A program made the position numbers and the translations under genes. Shown one piece after another: positions 13,129 to 23,847 of a stretch of DNA of 64,000 nt (positions are counted from its first letter, which is position 1; each line of letters opens with the position of its first letter). The notes beneath the pieces were generated by a model. The model worked only from the letters and a program-made list of their open reading frames with translations, did not search any database and was not told where the DNA came from. The stretch comes from Clostridiales bacterium (GTDB lineage: Bacteria > Bacillota > Clostridia > Christensenellales > Aristaeellaceae): positions 51,633 through 115,632 of the forward strand of contig SFFH01000008.1 of NCBI GenBank assembly GCA_004557905.1. The letters are read 5' to 3'.

Positions 13129-14274
13129 TTATTCGCTCACTTTCTTGGTTTCCGGGCAGAAGGGATAGCACAGCAGCCAGCCGCACAGGATCATCTGGAG
13201 CATCGCGGCGCTTTGCCGCAGGGAAACGTAATAGGTATTGTCTGCATTGGCACGGCCGATGCCCGCAATCAGGAGGCCAATGATGAACACAGCGTTGAGC
13301 GCCAGCGGCAGCGCCGTTTTCCGGTCGAAGCTTCCGCTGTCAATCGTCCACAGCGCGATGATGGCGGCGGAAGCGAGGATCAGCAGCACAAGGCTTGCCT
13401 GGGAGAAGGGGAAGAGCGTGCTGTACGCGCCGCGCTCAAATTCGCCAAGGAACGTCGTGACCAGACACAGCACCGCACAGATGACCGGCGCAATGGTCAC
13501 CAGGCTGATTCTGTCGCGGATGCGCAGGAAGAAGTAGAGGACCACGCCGAACGCCGCAATAGCGGAAAGCACCTGGGAGATGCGCACGAATTCGCTGATA
13601 AAGGTCAGGCTGTCGTTTCTGAGCCCCTCAATGACCGTACGGCCGGCACAGTAGAGCAGCAGGTACCAGCAGAAGACGTCTCCGCTGCGCCGCTTGTGAT
13701 GGCGAATGAGGAGCAGTATCGCGAAGACGAGCACGTCCCAGCAAAACTCATAGAAGAACGTCGCCATGTGCCAGTACCAGATGTCGCCGACGGGAATCTC
13801 CACTGCAAAGGGGAAGAACTGCAGATACTCCTCGCTGATGCGCAGGCCATAGGCCTCCATGTTGATGTAGTTGCCCCAGCGGCCAATCGCCTGGCCCAGC
13901 ACCAGCGCAGGCGCCACAATATCCAGCAGCGTCAGCACCGGCACCTGATGCCTGCGCGCCGCAATGCGCGCTGCAATCAGTCCGCCGATGATGCCGCCGA
14001 AAATGGCCAGCCCGCCTTCGCGGATATTGAAAATGGCCAGCAGATCCTCACTGTACATGTTGAAACGGAAGATCACATAATAGATTCGCGCGCAGATAAT
14101 GGCAAGCGGAATGGCGTAGAGCAGAAAATCGATGATTGTTTCCTGCGGCACATGCAGCCGGCGCGCCTCACGCGTACAAAATGCCAGTCCGATCAGGATC
14201 GCCGCCACAATCAGGATGGCATACCAGCTGATGCCAAGAAATGCAATTCGGTCAATCATGGGCCTGCTGAGCAT
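13129..14274 (-). CDS. lgt: Prolipoprotein diacylglyceryl transferase with C-terminal membrane extension
   Basis: Lgt transfers diacylglycerol from phosphatidylglycerol to the lipobox cysteine of prolipoproteins at the membrane. The signature GRWGNYINMEAYG and the REGGLAIFGGIIGG segment are present. At 381 residues the protein is about 100 longer than most Lgt; the extra C-terminal part from about residue 265 adds several predicted membrane helices. CGGAGGA lies upstream of ATG 14274. It heads the lgt-pncB-recX operon and could modify the lipoproteins encoded elsewhere in the window. Confidence 0.92.
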   Translation of the reverse strand: MLSRPMIDRIAFLGISWYAILIVAAILIGLAFCTREARRLHVPQETIIDFLLYAIPLAIICARIYYVIFRFNMYSEDLLAIFNIREGGLAIFGGIIGGLIAARIAARRHQVPVLTLLDIVAPALVLGQAIGRWGNYINMEAYGLRISEEYLQFFPFAVEIPVGDIWYWHMATFFYEFCWDVLVFAILLLIRHHKRRSGDVFCWYLLLYCAGRTVIEGLRNDSLTFISEFVRISQVLSAIAAFGVVLYFFLRIRDRISLVTIAPVICAVLCLVTTFLGEFERGAYSTLFPFSQASLVLLILASAAIIALWTIDSGSFDRKTALPLALNAVFIIGLLIAGIGRANADNTYYVSLRQSAAMLQMILCGWLLCYPFCPETKKVSE

Positions 14275-14336
14275 AGTTTCCTCCGATAGCTCCGGACGTG
14301 CCGGAGATTTCTTTCATTTATTGGCTATTATGGTTT

Positions 14337-14365
14337 AGTATAGCGCGGGGCTATCCGCATGTCAA
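14337..14365 (-). promoter_or_regulatory. Putative sigma-A promoter of lgt-pncB-recX
   Basis: On the minus strand TTGACA (14365-14360) and TATACT (14342-14337) are separated by 17 bases, a near-consensus promoter about 60 bases upstream of lgt. Confidence 0.75.
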
Positions 14366-14431
14366 GCAAAGGAAAATGGCCGGCATGAAATTTGCCCGTG
14401 AAAACGCGGAAAAGGAATGTTGAAGAAAACC

Positions 14432-14460
14432 TTGCCGAGACCTGCACAAAATGCTATAAT
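14432..14460 (+). promoter_or_regulatory. Putative promoter of upp
   Basis: TTGCCG at 14432-14437 and TATAAT at 14455-14460 have a 17-base spacer, about 50 bases before the upp start. Confidence 0.7.
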
Positions 14461-14466
14461 GAATAA

Positions 14467-15141
<675 letters not shown>

Positions 15142-15153
15142 ACCCGAATCTCA

Positions 15154-15195
15154 AGCGCCTCTGACGTCAGAGAATTCTGTGTCAGAGGCGCTTTT
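15154..15195 (+). terminator. Terminator after upp
   Basis: A perfect 12-bp stem (15154-15165 with 15181-15192) is followed by TTTATA. The loop has 15 bases. On the minus strand there is no T run, so it probably acts only for upp. Confidence 0.8.
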
Positions 15196-15211
15196 ATATT
15201 CAAGTGCAGGG

Positions 15212-16630
15212 TCAGAGATTGATCTCCGCAGAGCCCTTGGCGGTATCGCCAAGCAGCGGCCTGACCTTCGCAACAAAGGCCTCGACCTGACCGGCGCAGC
15301 GGCCGATGTACAGCGCCGGCGCGAGGAGCGCAGCCATCTCGTCCTCTGTCAGGCCGAACGCCGGCTCTTTGGCCAGACGAGCAAGCAGATCACAGGACTC
15401 ACCGGCCTTCATGCGCGCCGTCGCCTCCATGGAGCAGCGGCGGATAATCTCATGCAGCGCCTGACGGTCTCCGCCGCGCTTCACGCCCTCCATCATCAGG
15501 TTCTCCGTCGCGATGAACGGCAGATACTCCATGACGGTCTTCTCGATGATCTTCTCGTTGACGTGCAGGCCGTCGGTCACGTTCTGCGCCAGGCGCAGAA
15601 TCGCGTCCGCACAGAGGAAGCCCTCCGGCATGGAGATGCGCCGGTTCGCGGAATCATCCAGCGTGCGCTCCATCCACTGGGTCGAGGCAGTCATCGGCGC
15701 GTTCATCGCGTCCGCCATCAGATAGCGGGAGAGCGAGCAGATGCGCTCGGAGCGCATGGGGTTGCGCTTGTAAGCCATGGCAGAAGAACCGATCTGGTTC
15801 TTCTCAAACGGCTCCTCAACCTGCCTGTCATGCTGCAGGAGGCGGATATCGTTGGCCATGCGGTAGCAGCTCTGTGCAATCGAGGACAGGCAGTTCAGAA
15901 TCCGGCTGTCCACCTTACGCGGATAGGTCTGTCCGCAGACGTCAAAGCACGACTCAAAGCCAAAGTCAGCCGCGATCATGCGGTTCATCTCGTCAATCTT
16001 CGCCTCGTCGCCCTTGAACAGCTCCATGAAGCTGGCCTCCGTGCCCGTCGTGCCGCGGCAGCCGAGGAACCTGATGTTCTCCAGCGCAAAGTCGATCTCG
16101 TGCAGATCGGAGAGGAAATCCTGCATCCACAGCGTCGCGCGCTTGCCGACGGTCACCAGCTGCGCCGGCTGATAGTGCGTGTATCCGAGCGTCGGCAGCG
16201 CTTTGTACGTCTCGGCGAAGTCCGCCAGATTGGCGATGACCTTGAGCAGCTCACCGCGCAGATAGCGCAGACCGTCGCGATAGAGGATCAGGTCGGCGTT
16301 GTCCGTCACATAGCAGCTCGTCGCGCCCAGATGAATGATGCCCGCTGCGGACGGCGCCGCCTTGCCATAGGCATAGACGTGCGCCATCACGTCGTGGCGG
16401 ACCTCCTTCTCGCGCCGGCTGACGCAGTCGTAATCGATGTCGTCGATGTGCGCTTCAAGCTCCGCAACCTGATCATTCGTGATCGGCAGGCCCAGCGCGG
16501 ATTCAGCCCGGGCCAGCGAGACCCACAGCCTGCGCCAGGTGCGATAGCGCGTGTCAGAGGAGAACAGCTCCAGCATGTAGCTGGACGCATAGCGCGAGGA
16601 CAGGGGAGATTCGTATCGGTTGGTGCTCAT
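15212..16630 (-). CDS. purB: Adenylosuccinate lyase
   Basis: The 472-residue enzyme splits adenylosuccinate to AMP and fumarate, and SAICAR to AICAR, in purine synthesis. The fumarase/aspartase signature GSSAMAYKRNPMRSE, with its catalytic serine loop, and the substrate segment HLGATSCYVTDN are visible. It is the last gene of the asnB-to-purB operon and its start overlaps the purA stop as ATGA. Confidence 0.96.
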   Translation of the reverse strand: MSTNRYESPLSSRYASSYMLELFSSDTRYRTWRRLWVSLARAESALGLPITNDQVAELEAHIDDIDYDCVSRREKEVRHDVMAHVYAYGKAAPSAAGIIHLGATSCYVTDNADLILYRDGLRYLRGELLKVIANLADFAETYKALPTLGYTHYQPAQLVTVGKRATLWMQDFLSDLHEIDFALENIRFLGCRGTTGTEASFMELFKGDEAKIDEMNRMIAADFGFESCFDVCGQTYPRKVDSRILNCLSSIAQSCYRMANDIRLLQHDRQVEEPFEKNQIGSSAMAYKRNPMRSERICSLSRYLMADAMNAPMTASTQWMERTLDDSANRRISMPEGFLCADAILRLAQNVTDGLHVNEKIIEKTVMEYLPFIATENLMMEGVKRGGDRQALHEIIRRCSMEATARMKAGESCDLLARLAKEPAFGLTEDEMAALLAPALYIGRCAGQVEAFVAKVRPLLGDTAKGSAEINL

Positions 16631-17916
16631 TTGTGCGCCTGCTTTCTCAGAATGATGCTCTCTCTTTCAGGACCGACGGAGACATAGGTGATCGGGCAGC
16701 CGATTGCCTTCTCGATGAACAGCACGTATTCCTGCGCAGCCGGCGGCAGCTCCTCCCACGTCCTTGCGCCGGAGATGTCGCAACACCAGCCGTCCACATA
16801 GTCGATTACCGGACGCGCATCCGCAAGCGCCGCCGGGAACGGGAACCGGTTGGTCTTTTCGCCGCCCAGCTGATAGGCGGTACAAAGCGGAATGCGCGGC
16901 ATATCGCTGAGCACGTCGAGCTTGGTCAGCGCAATTTCCGTGGCAGCCTGCACCTCGACGCCGTAGCGCGTGGCCACCAGATCAATCGGGCCGACGCGGC
17001 GCGGACGGCCGGTCTTGGCGCCGTATTCAGCGCCGGCCTGGCGAAGCGCCTCCGCTTCCTTGCCGAACATCTCGCAGACAAACGGACCTTCGCCCACGCA
17101 GGTGGAATATGCCTTGACCACGCCGATCACGTCGTCGATCTTCGCGCTCGGCAGACCGGAGCCAATGGGCGCGTACGCGGCTGTCGTATTCGAGGAGGTG
17201 GTGTAGGGATGGATGCCGTAATCCAGATCGCGCAGGGAGCCCAGCTGCGCCTCAAAGAGGATGTTCTTGCCGGCCTTCTGTGCGTCGGCCAGGAACGCGC
17301 CGGTATCGCGGATGAACGGCTTGATCTTCTCACAGTAGTTTTCAAGCCACTCGTCGATCATCTCCTGCGTGTACGGCTGCGCGCCGTAGACCTTTTCAAG
17401 CGTCAGATTCTTCCATTCCATGATATCCGCCAGATGGCTGCGCAGATGATCCGGATAAAAGAGCTCGCCGGCCAGCACCGTCTTCTTCTGATACTTGTCG
17501 GAATAGAACGGGGCAATGCCTTGCTTGGTGGAACCGAATTTCTTGTCCGCCAGGCGCTGCTCCTCCAGCTCGTCGAGCCTGCGGTGCCACGGCAGCAGCA
17601 GGGACGCGCGGTCGCTGATCATCAGGTTTTCCGGCGTGAGCGCCACGCCCTGATCCATCACCGTCTGCATCTCGATCCAGAGATTTTCCGGATCGAGCGC
17701 CACGCCGTTGCCCAGAATGTTGACCACGCCCGGCCTGAAGATGCCGGAGGGCAGAAGGTGCAGCGCAAATTTGCCGTACTCGTTGATGACCGTGTGACCG
17801 GCATTGCCGCCGCCCTGAAAGCGCACGACCACGTCATAGTTTTCCGTCAACAGGTCGACCATCCGGCCCTTGCCTTCATCGCCCCAGTTGATGCCCACGA
17901 TTGCACAGTTAGACAT
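16627..17916 (-). CDS. purA: Adenylosuccinate synthase
   Basis: The 429-residue enzyme makes adenylosuccinate from IMP, aspartate and GTP. The N-terminal GTP loop GINWGDEGKGR and the FQGGGNAGHT motif are complete, as is the C-terminal YVSVGPERE guanine-binding region. A GGAGG lies upstream. Together with purB next door it completes the IMP-to-AMP branch, while guaA upstream in the same operon serves the GMP branch. Confidence 0.97.
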   Translation of the reverse strand: MSNCAIVGINWGDEGKGRMVDLLTENYDVVVRFQGGGNAGHTVINEYGKFALHLLPSGIFRPGVVNILGNGVALDPENLWIEMQTVMDQGVALTPENLMISDRASLLLPWHRRLDELEEQRLADKKFGSTKQGIAPFYSDKYQKKTVLAGELFYPDHLRSHLADIMEWKNLTLEKVYGAQPYTQEMIDEWLENYCEKIKPFIRDTGAFLADAQKAGKNILFEAQLGSLRDLDYGIHPYTTSSNTTAAYAPIGSGLPSAKIDDVIGVVKAYSTCVGEGPFVCEMFGKEAEALRQAGAEYGAKTGRPRRVGPIDLVATRYGVEVQAATEIALTKLDVLSDMPRIPLCTAYQLGGEKTNRFPFPAALADARPVIDYVDGWCCDISGARTWEELPPAAQEYVLFIEKAIGCPITYVSVGPERESIILRKQAHK

Positions 17917-17937
17917 AGAGCGTTTACCTCCAATCGG

Positions 17938-20900
17938 TTATGCGTCGATGACCGAGATGCTCGGCACCGTGTCCTCAAGCACATCCAGCAGGATACGCAC
18001 CGTATCCAGAGACGTGAAGATCGTCACGCCGTTCTGCACGGCGCAGCGGCGGATTTCGATGCCGTCCTCGCTGTGCGCGCCGGAGAGAATGGCGCGTGTA
18101 TTGATGATGTAGCTGACGTAGCCGGAGTGAATAGACGTGAGGATGTCATCGCTGCCCTCGCTCAGCTTGCCGCGCACGCGCGTGCGGATGCCGTGCTGCT
18201 TGAGGAACGCGGCGGTGCCAGCAGTCGCCTCGATGTTGAAGCCGAGCTGATAGAAGCGTTTGATCAGCGGCAGCGCCTCCTCCTTGTCCTCGTCGGCAAT
18301 GGTGGCCAGCACCGTGCCGTACTGCTTGACCTTCACACCGGAGGCCTGCAGCGCCTTGTACAGCGCGCGGTTGAGCCTGTCGTCGTAGCCGATCGCCTCG
18401 CCGGTAGACTTCATCTCCGGAGAGAGGTAGGCGTCCATGCCGTCGAGCTTGGCGAAGGAGAACGCCGGCGCCTTGACGTACCAGCGCTTTTTATCCGCCG
18501 GGATCATCTGCGTGATACCCTGATCACGCAGGCTTTCTCCGAGCATAACCCTCGTGGCAATCAGCACCAGTGGGAAGCCGGTCGACTTGGACAGGAACGG
18601 CACGCTGCGGCTGGCACGCGGATTGACCTCGATGACAAACACATTGTCAGCCTTGTCCACGATAAACTGGATGTTGAACAGGCCCCGGATGCCGATGCCC
18701 AAACCCAGTCGGGTTGTGTAATCCGCAATCGTATCGCGCACCTTCTGGCTGATGCTCATCGGGGGATAGATGCTCGTGCTGTCGCCGGAGTGAACGCCCG
18801 TGCGCTCCACCAGCTCCATGATGCCCGGAATGAAGACCTGCTCGCCGTCGCAGATCGCGTCCACCTCGACCTCCTTGCCGACATAGTATTTGTCGACGAG
18901 GACCGGTTTATCAACGTCCACTGCAACGGCGTTCTTGAGATAGTGACGCAGCGATTCCTCGCCTGCGACGATCTCCATTGCGCGGCCGCCGAGCACAAAG
19001 CTGGGGCGGACCAGCACCGGATAGCCGATGCGCGCAGCGGTCTGCACGCCGCTCTCGATGTCCGTCACCGCCGCGCCCGTCGGATGCGGAATCTGCAGGT
19101 TAGAGATCACCTCTTCAAAGGCATAGCGGTCCTCCGCACGGTTGATGGCCTCGCAGTCCGTGCCGATGATGTTGACGCCCCTGCGCGCAAGCGGCGCGGC
19201 GAGGTTGATGGCCGTCTGGCCGCCGAGGGAGCAGATGACGCCGATGGGCTTTTCAAGCTCGACGATGTTGCAGACCTCTTCGACCGTCAGCGGCTCAAAG
19301 TACAGCTTGTCGGCCGTCGTGTAGTCCGTGGAAACCGTCTCCGGGTTGTTGTTGATGACGATAGCCTCATAGCCGGCCGCCTTGATCGCGCGGATCGCGT
19401 GGACGGTCGAATAGTCGAACTCCACGCCCTGACCGATACGGATGGGGCCGGAACCCAGGACGATCACCTTTTCCTTGTCGGAGACGATGGATTCATTTTC
19501 CGTCTCATACGTCGAATAGAAGTAGGGGACATAGCTGTCAAATTCACCCGCGCAGGTGTCAATCATCTTGTACACCGGCAGGATGCCGTACTTTTTGCGC
19601 AGCGCATAGACCTCGTCCTCGGTCAGATGCCAGAGCTCGCCGATGTACGCGTCGGAGAAGCCCCAGCGCTTGGCCTCGCGCAGCAGCTCGGGTGTGATGA
19701 TGACCGGCTCAAGCTCCTTTTCAAAATCGACGATGTGCTTGATCTTGTCCAGGAAGAACATGTCGATGCCCGTGATGGAGCAGATGCGGGAGTGATCCAC
19801 GCCGTGCCACATCAGCTGTGCGATGGCGTACAGGCGGTCGTCGGTGCCCTCCTTGATGTAGGCGAGCAGCTCGTCGGTCGTCATATTCTCGCTGTCGAAC
19901 TTGGGCATGTGCAGATGCGTATGGCCAACCTCCAGCGAACGAATCGCCTTGAGCAGGCTTTCCTCCATCGTGCGGCCCACGCTCATGACCTCGCCGGTCG
20001 CCTTCATCTGCGTGGAGAGGCGGTTGGAGGCCAGCGTAAACTTGTCAAACGGGAAGCGCGGCAGCTTGGTCACCACATAGTCCAGCGCAGGCTCAAAGCA
20101 CGCAGGCGTATTCGCCAGCATGATCTCATGCAGCTGCATGCCCACGGCGATCTTGGCGGAGACGCGCGCGATCGGATAGCCGCTCGCCTTGGAGGCCAGG
20201 GCAGAGGAGCGCGAGACGCGTGGGTTCACCTCGATCACGAAATAGGAGAAGGACTGCGGATCGAGCGCGAACTGCACGTTGCAGCCGCCCTTGACGCCCA
20301 GCGCGCGGATGATCTTCAGCGCGCTGTCGCGCAGCATGTGATATTCCTTGTTGGTCAGCGTCTGGCAGGGCGCAACAACGATCGAGTCGCCGGTGTGGAT
20401 GCCGACCGGGTCGAGGTTCTCCATGCTGCACACGGTGATGGCCGTGTCGTTCGCGTCGCGCATGACCTCGAACTCGATCTCCTTGTAGCCCTTGATGCTC
20501 TTCTCGATCAGCACCTGATGGACAGGGGAGAGCGCAAGGGCGTTTTTCATCATCGACGCCAGCTCATCGTCATCGCCGGCAAAGCCGCCGCCAGTGCCGC
20601 CAAGCGTAAACGCGGGCCGCAGGATGACAGGGTAACCAATCTCATGCGCAGCAGCAATGGCTTCCTCCACGGAGTAGGTGATGTGGGACGGGACGACCGG
20701 CTCGCCGATGCGCTCGCAGAGCTCCTTGAACAGCTCGCGATCCTCGGCTGTCTCGATGCTCTTGGCGTCGGTGCCCAGCAGCTCGATGCCGCACTCCTCC
20801 AGCACGCCCTTCTTGGCCAGCTGCATAGCGAGGTTGAGGCCGGTCTGACCGCCGATGCCGGGGATAATCGCGTCCGGGCGCTCAAAGCGGCAGATGCGCG

Positions 20901-21123
20901 CCACATATTCGAGCGTCAGCGGCTCCATATAGACCTTGTCCGCAATGGTGGTATCCGTCATGATGGTCGCCGGGTTGGAATTGACGAGGACAACCTCGTA
21001 GCCCTCCTCGCGCAGTGCAAGGCAAGCCTGCGTGCCGGCATAGTCGAACTCCGCCGCCTGTCCGATGACGATAGGGCCGGAGCCGATGACCAGCACCTTG
21101 TGAAGATCTGTACGCTTAGGCAT
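17938..21123 (-). CDS. carB: Carbamoyl-phosphate synthase large subunit
   Basis: The 1061-residue protein makes carbamoyl phosphate for pyrimidines and arginine. It has the expected tandem ATP-grasp halves: the first begins [20 protein letters not shown], the second around residue 550 with [20 protein letters not shown]-terminal MGS-like regulatory domain follows from about residue 930. The N terminus overlaps carA by eight bases. Length is normal for bacterial CarB. Confidence 0.97.
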   Translation of the reverse strand: MPKRTDLHKVLVIGSGPIVIGQAAEFDYAGTQACLALREEGYEVVLVNSNPATIMTDTTIADKVYMEPLTLEYVARICRFERPDAIIPGIGGQTGLNLAMQLAKKGVLEECGIELLGTDAKSIETAEDRELFKELCERIGEPVVPSHITYSVEEAIAAAHEIGYPVILRPAFTLGGTGGGFAGDDDELASMMKNALALSPVHQVLIEKSIKGYKEIEFEVMRDANDTAITVCSMENLDPVGIHTGDSIVVAPCQTLTNKEYHMLRDSALKIIRALGVKGGCNVQFALDPQSFSYFVIEVNPRVSRSSALASKASGYPIARVSAKIAVGMQLHEIMLANTPACFEPALDYVVTKLPRFPFDKFTLASNRLSTQMKATGEVMSVGRTMEESLLKAIRSLEVGHTHLHMPKFDSENMTTDELLAYIKEGTDDRLYAIAQLMWHGVDHSRICSITGIDMFFLDKIKHIVDFEKELEPVIITPELLREAKRWGFSDAYIGELWHLTEDEVYALRKKYGILPVYKMIDTCAGEFDSYVPYFYSTYETENESIVSDKEKVIVLGSGPIRIGQGVEFDYSTVHAIRAIKAAGYEAIVINNNPETVSTDYTTADKLYFEPLTVEEVCNIVELEKPIGVICSLGGQTAINLAAPLARRGVNIIGTDCEAINRAEDRYAFEEVISNLQIPHPTGAAVTDIESGVQTAARIGYPVLVRPSFVLGGRAMEIVAGEESLRHYLKNAVAVDVDKPVLVDKYYVGKEVEVDAICDGEQVFIPGIMELVERTGVHSGDSTSIYPPMSISQKVRDTIADYTTRLGLGIGIRGLFNIQFIVDKADNVFVIEVNPRASRSVPFLSKSTGFPLVLIATRVMLGESLRDQGITQMIPADKKRWYVKAPAFSFAKLDGMDAYLSPEMKSTGEAIGYDDRLNRALYKALQASGVKVKQYGTVLATIADEDKEEALPLIKRFYQLGFNIEATAGTAAFLKQHGIRTRVRGKLSEGSDDILTSIHSGYVSYIINTRAILSGAHSEDGIEIRRCAVQNGVTIFTSLDTVRILLDVLEDTVPSISVIDA

Positions 21124-22210
21124 CGTTCCTCGCCTCCTCCATCATCGCAATAAACCGGTCGAACAGGTGATCGCTGTCCTGCGGTCCCGGGCAGCTCTCC
21201 GGATGATACTGCACGCTGAACACGCGGTCCTTCGGACAGGAGAGTCCCTCGACGGTATGATCGAGCAGATTCAGATGGGTCACCTGAAGCGGCGTGCCCT
21301 CAAGGCTTGCGGCATCCACGGCATAGCTGTGGTTCTGCGAGGTCATTTCAATCCTGCCCGTCGCCAGATCCTTCACCGGATGATTGCCGCCGCGATGGCC
21401 GAACTTGAGCTTGTACGTTTTGGCGCCATAGGCGAGGGCGATCATCTGGTGGCCCAGACAGATGCCGAACATCGGATAGCGGCCGCGCAGACGGCGGATC
21501 AGCTCGATGACCGGGGTGACGTCCTCCGGATCACCCGGACCGTTGGAAAGGAACACGCCGTCCGGATTCATGAAGATGATTTCCTCAGCGGTGGTCGTCG
21601 GCGGAACGATGGTGACGTTGCAGCCGTGCCTGTTCAGGCTCCGGATGATGCCAAGCTTGATGCCGCAGTCCACGGCCACGACGCTGAAGCGGTGGTTCGA
21701 GGTGCGGGCATACCATCGCTTTTTGCAGGCGACACGAAAAACCGCGTCGTGCGGAACGGGGGCGTCGGCAATACGCGCGACGGCCTCGTCTGTCGGCGTG
21801 GCGATGTCGGTGATGATTCCCCGGCGTGCGCCAAAGTCCCGGATGCTGCGGGTGAGCATCCGGGTATCGATTCCGTGCAGGCCGGGGATGTTATTCTCTT
21901 CAAGCAACTCACCAAGCGTGCGGGTATAGCGGAAGTTGGAAGGCATGTCGTTGTAATCGCGAACGATCAGACCGCCGATTGACGGCGTTTTGCTTTCAAA
22001 ATCCTCATCCGTGATGCCGTAATTGCCGATGAGCGGATAGGTCATGACGACGAACTGGTCCGTATAGGAAGGATCGGAGACGAGCTCCTGGTAGCCGGTC
22101 ATGGAGGTGTTGAAGACCACCTCGCACACGCGCTCGACATTGGCGCCGAATCCATAGCCCGGGTACTCGCTTCCGTCCTCCAGGACGAGCTTTTTGTCAA
22201 AGGGTTTCAT
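21116..22210 (-). CDS. carA: Carbamoyl-phosphate synthase small subunit
   Basis: The 364-residue glutaminase subunit supplies ammonia to CarB. The N-terminal CPSase domain ([15 protein letters not shown]) is followed by a class I glutamine amidotransferase domain with nucleophile Cys in FGICLGHQM and the catalytic His in VQYHPES. ATG 22210 is preferred because GGAGGC lies nine bases upstream; the longer frame starts within the guaA end region. There is a 35-base gap to guaA. Confidence 0.96.
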   Translation of the reverse strand: MKPFDKKLVLEDGSEYPGYGFGANVERVCEVVFNTSMTGYQELVSDPSYTDQFVVMTYPLIGNYGITDEDFESKTPSIGGLIVRDYNDMPSNFRYTRTLGELLEENNIPGLHGIDTRMLTRSIRDFGARRGIITDIATPTDEAVARIADAPVPHDAVFRVACKKRWYARTSNHRFSVVAVDCGIKLGIIRSLNRHGCNVTIVPPTTTAEEIIFMNPDGVFLSNGPGDPEDVTPVIELIRRLRGRYPMFGICLGHQMIALAYGAKTYKLKFGHRGGNHPVKDLATGRIEMTSQNHSYAVDAASLEGTPLQVTHLNLLDHTVEGLSCPKDRVFSVQYHPESCPGPQDSDHLFDRFIAMMEEARNDA

Positions 22211-22245
22211 GCGTTTTCTGCCTCCATCGTCAGAAGTATTGGCGC

Positions 22246-23802
22246 TTATTCCCATTCCACCGTTGCCGGGGGCTTGGTCGTAATGTCATAGACGATGCGG
22301 TTGACATGGGGCACTTCGTTGACGATTCGCGCGGAAATCCTCGCCAGCAGCTCATACGGCAGGCGCGCCCAGTCGACCGTCATGAAGTCGTCCGTCGTCA
22401 CCGCACGGATGGCGAGCACAAAATCGTGCGTGCGCTCGTCGCCCATGACACCGACGGTGCGCGTGTTGGTCAGAACGGTGAAGTACTGGTTCACATCCCG
22501 GTCAAGGCCCGCCGCGGCGATCTCCTCGCGCAGGATGGCGTCGCTCTCGCGAACGGTCAGCAGCTTTTCCTCGGTGATGTCGCCGATCACGCGAATCGCC
22601 AGGCCGGGGCCGGGGAACGGCTGACGCCAGACCATCTCGCGCGGCAGGCCAAGCTCCTCGCCGACCTTGCGGACCTCGTCCTTGAAGAGCATACGCAGCG
22701 GCTCGACCACGCCGCCGGTAAAGCGCTGGGCCACGTCGTCCGGCAAGCCGCCGACGTTGTGATGCGACTTGATGACCGCGCTGCCCTTGACGGAACCGGA
22801 CTCGATCACGTCCGGATAGATCGTTCCCTGCGCCAGGAAGGTGACGTTTTCAAGCTTTCTGGCCTCGTCTGCAAAGCAGGCCACAAACTCGGCGCCAATG
22901 ATCTTGCGCTTGGTCTCCGGATCGGACACGCCGGCCACCTTGTCAAGGAAGCGCTTCCTCGCGTCGCAGATGATCAGGCTGACCGGGAATTGCCGGGTGA
23001 ATACCTCCCGGACGGACTCGGTTTCGCCCTTGCGCATGAAGCCGTGATCGACATAGACGCAGGTCAGACGATCACCGATGGCACGGCTGATCAGGGCCGC
23101 CGCCACAGAGGAATCCACGCCGCCGGAGAGGCCCAGCATGACGCGGCCGTTTTCGCCAACCCTTTCGCGAATGGAAGCAATCGCCTGATCGATGAACGCG
23201 GTCATCGTCCAGTCGCCCGTACAGCCGCAAACCTGATACAGGAAATTCTGAAGGATCATCTGGCCTTCTTCGCTGTGCGTCACCTCCGGATGGAACTGCA
23301 CACAGTAGATGCGCTTCTCAGGATTTGCCATCGCACAGAACGCACAGTTCTTGCTGTGCGCAACGGATGTAAAGCCCTCCGGCGCTTTGGTGACGTGATA
23401 GGTGTGGCTCATCCACATGACGGATTCCCGCTTCATGCCGGTGCAGAGCGGGCAGGTCGTGTCAAAGGTGACCGGCACGCGGCCATACTCGCGCTCGGCT
23501 GCCTTTTCGACTGTGCCGCCCAGCGTGTACGCCGTCAGCTGCATGCCATAGCAGATGCCCAGAATCGGAATGCCCAGCGCATAAAGCGACGCGTCGACAT
23601 GCGGCGCGTCAGCGTCGAGCACAGAGGCAGGGCCGCCGGAGAGGATGATGCCAACAGGCGCCTTTGTACGGATTTCCTCCACAGAAATGGAGCAGGGAAC
23701 AACCTCACAGAAGACCCTGGCTTCTCGCACGCGTCGCGCGATCAACTGGGTATACTGCGCGCCGAAGTCAAGGATCAGCACGCCCTGGGGCTGGTGCGGC
23801 AT
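22246..23802 (-). CDS. guaA: GMP synthase (glutamine-hydrolysing)
   Basis: The enzyme aminates XMP to GMP. The 518-residue protein has an N-terminal class I amidotransferase domain (nucleophile Cys in GICYGMQL), an ATP-pyrophosphatase domain with the PP-loop LGLSGGVDSSV and a C-terminal dimerisation domain ending KPPATVEWE. ATG 23802 follows AAAGGAGA; an in-frame ATG seven codons upstream would bury this site. It lies between asnB and carA. Confidence 0.96.
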   Translation of the reverse strand: MPHQPQGVLILDFGAQYTQLIARRVREARVFCEVVPCSISVEEIRTKAPVGIILSGGPASVLDADAPHVDASLYALGIPILGICYGMQLTAYTLGGTVEKAAEREYGRVPVTFDTTCPLCTGMKRESVMWMSHTYHVTKAPEGFTSVAHSKNCAFCAMANPEKRIYCVQFHPEVTHSEEGQMILQNFLYQVCGCTGDWTMTAFIDQAIASIRERVGENGRVMLGLSGGVDSSVAAALISRAIGDRLTCVYVDHGFMRKGETESVREVFTRQFPVSLIICDARKRFLDKVAGVSDPETKRKIIGAEFVACFADEARKLENVTFLAQGTIYPDVIESGSVKGSAVIKSHHNVGGLPDDVAQRFTGGVVEPLRMLFKDEVRKVGEELGLPREMVWRQPFPGPGLAIRVIGDITEEKLLTVRESDAILREEIAAAGLDRDVNQYFTVLTNTRTVGVMGDERTHDFVLAIRAVTTDDFMTVDWARLPYELLARISARIVNEVPHVNRIVYDITTKPPATVEWE

Positions 23803-23847
23803 AACAGATTCTCCTTTCGTCATTGAACAGAGGGATTCCTTCTATGA

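Noticed and set aside
16633..21153. A very long open frame on the plus strand opposite purA and carB.
   Set aside because: It is Arg/His/Asp-rich, has no domain, and lies exactly antisense to two certain genes; G+C-rich codon use on one strand opens the opposite frame.
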